DNA from: Heterohyrax brucei
Lineage: Eukaryota; Chordata; Mammalia; Hyracoidea; Procaviidae
Assembly (NCBI GenBank): GCA_028571685.1
Contig: CM053140.1
Coordinates: 21,929,501 to 21,993,500 of the forward strand
Reading direction: 5' to 3'
Length of the DNA: 64,000 nt
Shown here: in pieces, positions 56,860-64,000 of the stretch
Layout of the letters: each line of letters begins with the position of its first letter
Numbering within the stretch: the stretch's first letter is position 1
Notes under the pieces: model-generated
What the model was told of the DNA's origin: nothing
Database searches by the model: none
What the model saw: only the letters and a program-made list of their open reading frames with translations
Program-made: the position numbers and the translations under genes

Positions 56860-57966
56860 AAAAGTTTCTTCATCTGGAAAACTCCTTGGTTACTTTGTTT
56901 GGGAGCCTTCTGTAGCCATGAGTGATTGCTTGTATGCCACAACTGTCTGTTGCTTTTTGGGTCCCATGTGAGAATATAGAGGCTGGAAGAGGTACTGTGA
57001 GGATGGATTGCAGATGTTTCTCTAGGCTGTCTGCAAATGTAAAGCAAAAGGTATCTGACCAGTTCACAAGTCAGTTAGGTTTTCAGGTGTAGAGGTCCCT
57101 CTTCTCATCTGACAAAGTAAGCGCCACTGTATCCAACCCCAGATGATAACAAACTAGTTCAGAATACAGCACTGCTAGTGCCCTGGTGGCCTCTGCTGAC
57201 AGGGCCTAGCCTTATCCAACACTGCGTCGAGTACTGGTTTTGTGATAGAAAAGCGCTCTCTTGTGGGCAGGCTCTGGCTCCCAAGCTAAGAATTAGGTCC
57301 AGCTGTGGCCTCCGTACCCAAGATGGCGTCCTCCAGACAGGCAGCAGACAGAGGGGCTAAAGGTGCCCAGAGGCAGCTATTCTCCTGCTTCTGTTGCAGG
57401 GCCCCCAACGTAGGCAGCACTATGCAAAATTAGTACTTTTCTGATGGAGAAGCGCTGTCCCGTTTGCAGGCGCTGGCTCCCAGGCTAAGAACCAGGTCCC
57501 GCTAAAATCTCGGTACAAATATGGCGTCCCGCACCCTGACCACGGAGTCCCACACAAACCCCATTGAGGCAGCTACAAAACGAAAGGCTCAAAGTGTCTA
57601 GATTAACAGAGTCCCGAGCCTGGCTCTCAGAACATGGGAATTTCGCCTGCCTATCCCCCCAGCAGCGCGTCTGAGTCCAGCCGCCGGGCAAGACCCAGCT
57701 CCGCCCGCCAGCCGAGACCGAGGAAAAAAAAGTCAAAACGGTGCGTTTACCTTCCGTCCGTGAGAGCCGGGGCTAGCCAGGAGCGGGAGGCAGTGAAAGA
57801 GAGGAGGTTTTTCGCTGAGTGGTATAAAGTCCCAATTAAGAGCTCTGTGCCGTGTCCTGAGGCTGATTAGGTGCTCAGAAGGCTCTGTTTGATTGTCAGT
57901 TCAGGTCTTGGTTTCCAGAGGGATAGAAAGAGACGTGTCCTTAGTCGGCCATCTTGACTCCGCCTC
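56860..57966 (-). promoter_or_regulatory. L1 5' UTR / internal promoter
   Basis: About 1.1 kb from the L1 5' end to ORF1. It has a CpG-rich patch at 57650-57730 and a YY1-type site (CCATCTTG in plus orientation) at 57949-57956, the position expected of the L1 internal promoter. A CTCF-like GGCCACCAGGGC can be read on the minus strand at about 57178-57189. Confidence 0.75.
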
Positions 57967-57983
57967 GATGAATTCTCAGATTT

Positions 57984-60022
57984 AAGTTCCCACAGGACTG
58001 GGCAGTATTTTGTTCTGTTGTACATAGAGTCACTGTGAGTTGGAACCTACTCGGGGGACCAAGCCACATAACAATGCTACAACAGGAATTGAGAGAATAT
58101 CAACTGAGATGTTTCAATAAACAGATGCAGTACTGCAAGCCTGCACTTGCCAGTGCTCAGAAATCGGGAGGACTGCTACCTCTCCGACCCACTACAAGTG
58201 ATCCAATCGAGAGAAAGGTTATCAAACAGAACATAGAGATTACTGAAAATATCAAATGCGAGTAAAATTTTGCTGAAAATCATTGTGCTGTGATTACTTT
58301 CCTTTGTGTGAGACATTTCTAAGCCATGACCCTGTAACTAATACTCAGGTGACTGAGCAGGACAGTGTGATAGTGCAGTTGAGATTCACTAAGAGGATTG
58401 GTCCTTATCTCCTTAAGTGAGAGCTCATTCCAGAGCAGTGACAGAGATTATGCAACCCTCTAGGTAGAATGGCCTTGAGCTGACAGAGCATTCTTTGGGC
58501 CGGGATCACTGTGCTGTAAAGTTCTCGGAAGCAGGTGCTAGAGAGTGTGCAAGCTCGGAACTGCTGGCAAGAGAGACCTAGCAGCAGGAGGCACCATGAT
58601 GGGCTTCCCAGCCCACAGAGACAGAAAGCTGAGGGCCTCTGATCAGTGGCTGAGGGCCAAGGAGAGACCTGCCTTCAGGAGGTGGGCAGAATAATCTGTG
58701 GGGAAACATACAATGGAAATCCTATGGAAAATGTAGTATCTCTTTGGAGTCCACAGCTGGGAATAACACAGAGAGCCTGAGGTCCTCTGTAAATAGTGGG
58801 ACCAAAACTATCATCAAGCAATGAAGGATAAAAAGATCAAAGCACTGACAACATCCTGGGACAGAGGTTATTTCCTGAAGGTTGTTTTTCACAACAAACC
58901 AGATGGAAGCAACTCTAAGGTCATGCACAGAAATTCCTGCTTGGACAACTATGTGTCCTTCCAATGGGAGCACCAGACAGCAACCTTCAGGACCTGGGAA
59001 TGGAACCCAAGAACGAACAAACTGTATGCACAAACACCCCACAGGGAGTCCTGCTAGCAGCTCCAGAAAGCCCCAGAAAAGGAACTGTCTAGATTTTGTA
59101 ACTGACCAGATCCCAAGTGACCTGGTTTGGGTTCAGGAGATCAGAGCAGAATTTCAGTCTCATGATGAGTGTGTAACTGCCTGCTCCTTCCCCAGGCACC
59201 AGGATGGAACCTTCAGGGCACCAAAACGTATTAGTACCTTAACAGACAGGGAAGGGGTCAGTCTCTATGAGTAGGGAAAGACCTGGTACTAAGCTTGTTG
59301 GGTTCCTTATGTTGCTAAGGGTAACAGGTTGTGTCATAGTCAGGAGTGGGAGGTAGGAAATAGCCTTTGGTTTCAGTTTTAGGGTTATACGTCAGCAACT
59401 GCATGATGGGTCCCCTCCCAAAAAATATGATAATGGTATGGAGATAGGATAAAAACAGGGACTCAGTTGTTTCTAGGTCCTCCTCCTGAGGTGGTCCGCA
59501 CCAGTACCCACATCTCAAAGTACACGGAGGAAGTGTTACATCCGCAGTTACCCTTCCCAAACATTAATTAAGCATTTAGTGATCATGTGATGAGGCGGTC
59601 CGTGGTGGTGATCAGGTTCCCTAGCTACCCTTGTCATTTCCCCCTTGAGGAGACATGGGCCTGAAATCTTGAAGGGAATGTGGGAAGTCGACTCGCTCTA
59701 GCTACTTCCTGCTGTTTCGGGTTGTAGTCCTGCCTACCCGTCAGACCCATGTTCCTCAAGTATCCTGTCTTGAAAACACTGAGAGGCCTGATCTACCTAC
59801 CACCTGGTTGCTGGTTATATGCTGCATATCCATGTAGGACCAGGAGATTCACTAGGAATGGCTGGAGCTTGGAGCTGTGTCTTTTTTCTTAGAAGCCGAA
59901 TTCAAGATGTGTTCTATGCTGTCCTGGACCTGGCCAGATTTATTATCATAAAAACAACACTATTCTTTGAGATACAGGCAGGTGCTTCCCTCAGGTGCTG
60001 TGAGAAGGTCAAGGACATCAAC
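57984..60022. repeat. Shared flank block D3
   Basis: This full-length flank block is collinear with D2 and D4. It begins where copy 3 was cut by the L1 and ends at 'aaggtcaaggacatcaac', where the N-lobe of kinase copy 4 starts. The frames at 58722-59042 and 58882-59274 are not conserved in the other blocks and are not genes. Confidence 0.82.
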
Positions 60023-60722
60023 ATGGGACACTATCACTGCTAAGACCATGGGCAAGGAGACATGGGTCACAGTCAAGTTATCCCGGCACATCATCATGGG
60101 CAAAGAGGTAGCCGAGCAAAGAGCTGAAAAGAGCCAACAGACATCCTCTAACCTCCTGACACTATGCCCAGAGATAAAAATCATGAAGGATGCCCACAAT
60201 CGAAAGAGTTTAATGCTGTTGCAAGTCATACAGAGTAACATCATCTTTCCTGTAGTGATGGAGTATGGAACTGGAGGGGACTTGCATGATCATCTGGAGA
60301 CTCACGGCTTCATGAGTGAAAAAAAGGCCCAGAAAAAACTCCATCAATTAGTGTAGGCCCTACAAGTATGACACAACATGTGTGTTGTACACACTCACGC
60401 CGAACCAGGAAAAGTCCTCTTAGATGACAGGAAGAACACCAACTTGCTGACTTGGATTTTGGAACTGAATTCACCAAGGGGAAAAGGCTGAACACCTTCT
60501 ATGGGAGTCTCCCTTTTTATGCTCCAGAACTCTTACCTGGAGAAAAGTACCAGGGACACCCCTGTGGATGTATGAAGTCTGGGTTTCATGTATTTCATGG
60601 TAAGTGGATCTCTGCCTTTTCACGGAGATGCCCTAACTGAGCTATGAAAGTAGGTACTGGAGAAGAATATAGTATTCCTTTCCACACGTCTATGTCACAT
60701 GAACACTTGCTGAGTTAAATAC
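60023..60722 (+). pseudogene. MARK-like kinase copy 4, truncated
   Basis: Starting at M-G-H-Y-H fused to block D3, the frame 59967-60356 gives a long N-lobe and hinge. It contains GKETWVTVKLSRHIIMGKEV then A-E (V-A-x-K lysine position lost), then ICP-type E-I-K-I-M-K-D, and VVMEYGTGGDLHDHLETHGF, the clear MARK-like hinge. After a TAG at 60354-60356, the next frame keeps F-G-T-E-F-T-K-G-K-R and SLPFYAPELLPGEKYQG. The activation segment N-T-F-Y-G-S keeps the LKB1-type threonine. HRD is degraded to H-T-H-A. The copy stops abruptly at about 60722 in the C-lobe and is joined to the leader of copy 5. Confidence 0.9.
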
Positions 60723-62190
60723 TCATTTGTCGCCCACTTGCTCCATTTTAACTATACCACAAGGGTATCTCTTATCCTACAGTCCATTAGTCTTTGACAC
60801 CACACTGAACATGCCGCAGAGCCACTGAGCATTTCCTGCTGAGGAGGAAATCTATGTGGGACACTACCACCTCTTAAGAACCATTAGCAAGGGGACATCT
60901 GCCAGAGTCAATTTACCCTGGCACATCAACACCAGCAAAGAGGTAGTCTAGAGAAGAGTTGAAAAGAGCCAACAGACATCCTCCAACCTCCAAACACTAG
61001 ACCCAGACATAAAAATCATGAAGGATCTCCATCACTGAAATATTTTAAGGCTGTTTCAAGCCATAGAGAACAACAACATCTCGGGTATAGGGATGGAGTA
61101 TTTAACTACAGGTGAACATTTGGAGGCTCAGAGCTTCATGAGCAAAAAAGAGGCCCCCACATAATTTGCAAAATAAAGTTGGCCTTACAGGTTTGCCACA
61201 ACAACTGTCTTGTACATAGGAATATCAAAGTGGAATATGTGCTCTTGGATGAGAGAAGGAACATCAAACTTGCTGCCAGTGGTTTGAGAACTGAATTCAC
61301 CAACGGGAGCGACCTGAACACATTCTGTGGCAGTCTCCATTAGGTCGCCTAGAACTCCAACAAGGAGAAAAGTACCATCGACCCCCCTGGGACGTGTGGA
61401 GCCTGGCAACCACCATGCACTTCATGGTAAGTGGATCTCTGCCTTTGCATGGAGAGACTTCATCTGAGCTATCAAAGCAGGTACTGGAGGAAGAACACGA
61501 CATTCCTCTCCACATGTCTACACCATGTGAACACTTGCTAAGCCAAACAGTCATTTGGGATGCAAGAAAGACAGCATATCAGAGGAGACGCTACAAGTTC
61601 TGTAAGTGACTACGGATAATGAAGGAAAACAAAAGGGGTTCGTGAAGCCACGCCTGGACTATGAAGACTCCCAAAGTGAACACAGCTGAAAGGCAGAAAG
61701 AATTTCTTGACTTGCTGCTGAATCAAAGATACAGCGTGGTGACTGGCACCTCTCTGATCCCGGTCACAACACATCTGAGATGGACAGTCATGCCAGTACC
61801 ATGGAACCCCAGGGTGCAGCACATGGCACTGATAGCCACACACCTTTCTCACTCCATGAGGTACGTCTTACCATCTATGCTAAACCCAAACGTGAGACCC
61901 GTAACAGTGGAGGATGAAGAGTGCCTGTTCCACTGAGCCCAAGGAGACGATACAGGAGATCTGTCAAGTGCTGCACACCCACTGACAGGTACAAACTGCT
62001 GTGTATGAACAGCACACCAAGACTGCAGGACTTTGTTCAGTGGAGGATGGAGGGGTGCACACTGCTTGTGTGGACCCTCAACAAGGGGAAAGGGAAGGGA
62101 ATTTCAGGCATCTCTGAGGCCATCAGTAGCATCGACTGAAAAAGGAGGAGGGAGTATGTACCTTATAATGCTGCCAGCAGTTGCCAGGGA
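60723..62190 (+). pseudogene. MARK-like kinase copy 5
   Basis: A leader ('cccacttgctccattttaac') and ATG at 60811 are followed by TGA at codon 6 (60826-60828), at the same codon as in copy 3. The N-lobe reads GHYHLLRTISKGTSARVNL and K-E-V-V-stop. The C-lobe at 61180-61320 has CLVHRNIKVEYVLLDE (H-R-D changed to H-R-N) and a degraded L-A-A-S-G-L. 'SGSLPLHGETSSELSKQVLE' lies at about 61430-61490 and the C-lobe end at 61500-61605. A decayed UBA lies at 61680-61750 (LLNQRYSVVTGTSL). The spacer is deleted at about 61900, joining directly to KA1 (61925-62140: RYKLLCMNSTPRLQDFVQW, then K-G-I-S-G-I-S-E-A). It is clearly non-functional. Confidence 0.9.
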
Positions 62191-64000
62191 CAAAAGAGTT
62201 CACAGATTTAAGTTTCTACAGGACTGGGCAGTGTTTTGTTCTGTTGTACACAGGGTCACTGTGAGTTGGAACCTACCTGACAGGATCAACTGACGCAACA
62301 CCACAACAACACAAACTGAGAGAACATCAGTTGAGATTTTTCAATACACAGATGCAGTACTGCAAGTCCTCACTTGTCTGTACACAGTACATTTTCATTT
62401 AATCATAATTAAAAAAAAAAGAAAAAGAAATCTGGACGACAGCTACCTGGCCAACCAGCTATAGCTGATCCTTTCTTACACTCATTCCAAAGAAAGGTGA
62501 TCAAGCAGAACACAGAGATTACTGAAAAGTCTCACTAATATCAAAAATGAGTAAAGTATGGCTGAAGATTATTGAGCTGTGACTAACAATGTTTTGTGAG
62601 GCTTTTCTAGTGCTGGCCTTGTAACTCCTACCCAGGTCATCCAGCAGGACAGTGTGATAGTGCAGTCGAGGCCCACTAAGAGGACGGGTCAGTATCTCCT
62701 TAAGTGAGAGCTCATTCCAGAGCAGTCAGGGAGATTTGGCCACCACCAAGGAAGAACGGCCTTGAGCTGAGAGAGCATTCTTTGGGTGCAGGATCACTGT
62801 GCTGTAAAGCTCTTGGAAGCAAGTGCTAGACAGAGTGCCAGCTCAGAGCTGGTGGCAGGAGAGACCTAGCAACAAGAGACATTATGGTGGGCTTCCCAGC
62901 CACAAAGGCAGAAAGCTGAGTGCCTTTGGTCAGAGGCTGAGGGCCAGGGAGAGCCCTGCCTTCAGGAGGTGGGCAGAATAATCTGTGAGGAAACACAGAA
63001 TGGAAATCCTATGGAAAATCTGGCATCTCTTTGAAGTCCGCAGCTGGAAGTAATACAGAGACCCTGAGGTCCTCTGTAAATAGTGGGGCCAAAGCTATCA
63101 TCAAGCAATAAAGGATAAAAAGAGCAAAGCATTAATAACATCCTGGGACACTGAGATAAGTCCGAGCCCCCAAATTATGTAAATTACCTCAAGGTTGTTT
63201 TTCAGAACAAACCAGATGGAAGCAACTCTAAGGTCATGCACAGAAACTCCCACTTCAATAGCTACATGTCCGTCCAATGGGAGCACTAGACAGCCAATCA
63301 GGACCCGGTGATGAAACAAAAGAACCAAGAAACTGCATGCACAACACCCTCTAAGAAGTCCTGCTACCATTCCCAGACAGCCCCCAAGAACGGAACTCTC
63401 TAGATCCTGTAACTGATTCAATCCCAAGTGACCTGGTTCGGGTTCAGGAGATCAGAGCAGCAATTTCTGTCTCCAGACGGGAGGATAACTGGGCCACCCA
63501 TCCCCCAGGCACCAGGACGCAACCTTCACGGCAGCAAAACTTACTAAGTCCAAGTACCTCACAGACAGGGAAGGGCTCAGTCTCTGTGAGTGGGGCAAGA
63601 CCTGGTACAAAGCTTGTAGGGTTCCTTATATTGGTAAGGGTAACAGGTGGTGTCATAGTCAGGAGGGGTAGGCAGGAAACAGCCTTTGGTTTCTGTTTTA
63701 GGGTTATACGTCAGCAACTGCATGAGGGAGCCCCTCCTGAAGAGTAAGATAATGATACGGAGATAGGAATAAAAAATAGGGGCTAACTCATTTCCAGATC
63801 ATCGGCCTGAGGTGGTATCCATACATAGCCACATCTCAAACTGCCAGGAGAAATTGTTACATCTGCAATTACTCTTTTCAAATGCTGATTGGGTATTTAG
63901 CAATCATATGATGAGGTGGTCTATGGTGGTGATCAGGGTCCCTGGCTACCCTTGTTTCTTCCCCCTTGAGTAGACACGGGCCTGAAATCCTGAAGGAAAT
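62191..64000. repeat. Shared flank block D4 (runs off the window)
   Basis: This is the flank block downstream of copy 5, collinear with D2 and D3. A 40-bp insertion at about 62388-62431 is absent from the others. The window ends before the point where a further kinase copy would begin. Confidence 0.82.
62388..62431 (+). mobile_element. Very short L1 3'-end insertion
   Basis: 'catttaatcataattaaaaa' plus an A-run matches the extreme 3' end of the older L1 at 24373-24405 read in sense. It is inserted in block D4 only. It would be a retrotransposition event truncated to about 30 bp. Confidence 0.5.

Larger units (their letters stand above)
50434..57983 (-). mobile_element. Nearly full-length L1 retrotransposon with 17-bp target duplications
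   Basis: The element is 50451-57966 (7.5 kb), antisense, between perfect direct repeats GATGAATTCTCAGATTT at 50434-50450 and 57967-57983. On the minus strand it starts GAGGCGGAGTCAAGATGGCC, a typical 5' end with a YY1-type AAGATGGCC. Then follow a 5' UTR, ORF1, an inter-ORF spacer, ORF2 and a 3' UTR, and it ends in A-tracts interrupted by a C10 run. Both ORFs are broken. The intact ends and perfect duplications indicate a fairly recent insertion into the kinase pseudogene array. Confidence 0.96.

Overview
The window is ordinary mammalian nuclear DNA dominated by transposable elements and dead gene copies. I see no intact protein-coding gene. The source is almost certainly an afrotherian, most likely an elephant. 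About a dozen copies or fragments of the tRNA-derived AfroSINE lie on both strands, together with RTE/BovB-clade retrotransposon pieces and L1, mariner, MaLR-type LTR and endogenous retrovirus insertions. I could run no database search, so family names rest on recognised motifs and on comparing parts of the window with each other.

Layout. (1) 1-9522: a tandem cluster of decayed copies of a MARK-family (MARK3-like) Ser/Thr kinase cDNA, alternating with a shared roughly 2-kb noncoding flank block. Copy 1 is at 1-2365 and contains an internal module duplication. Copy 2 is at 3742-7340 and is split by an antisense RTE element. (2) 9523-48297: about 39 kb of unrelated, repeat-rich intergenic DNA. 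It holds mariner fragments in inverted order (12.6-13.3 kb), an RTE with an L1 nested inside it (15.0-16.8 kb), an L1 3' end (17.5-18.6 kb), a compact internally deleted ERVK-like provirus with 6-bp target duplications (20838-23650), several MaLR-like solo LTRs, a GC-rich stretch with two CTCF-like motifs (29.77-29.84 kb), a decayed ERV1-like provirus (about 38.5-44.3 kb), a degenerate tandem repeat (46.55-46.96 kb) and an 830-bp T-rich tract. (3) 48298-64000: the kinase cluster resumes. Copy 3 is at 48298-50433, a nearly full-length antisense L1 sits at 50451-57966 between perfect 17-bp target duplications, and then come a flank block, truncated copy 4, copy 5 and another flank block running off the window.

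How it fits together. A MARK3-like sequence without introns was copied into the locus and amplified in tandem with its flank. It decayed by stop codons, frameshifts, deletions and later RTE/L1 insertions. Two copies share a stop at codon 6, which suggests that at least part of the amplification happened after inactivation. The flank block also has diverged partial relatives elsewhere in the window (13.3-13.8 and 14.3-14.7 kb), so it contains an older interspersed repeat. The most unusual structures are the tandem kinase pseudogene array, a 266-bp perfect internal duplication inside L1 ORF2, and the ERVK-like element with its 28-bp leader minisatellite and a 26-bp palindrome present in only one LTR.
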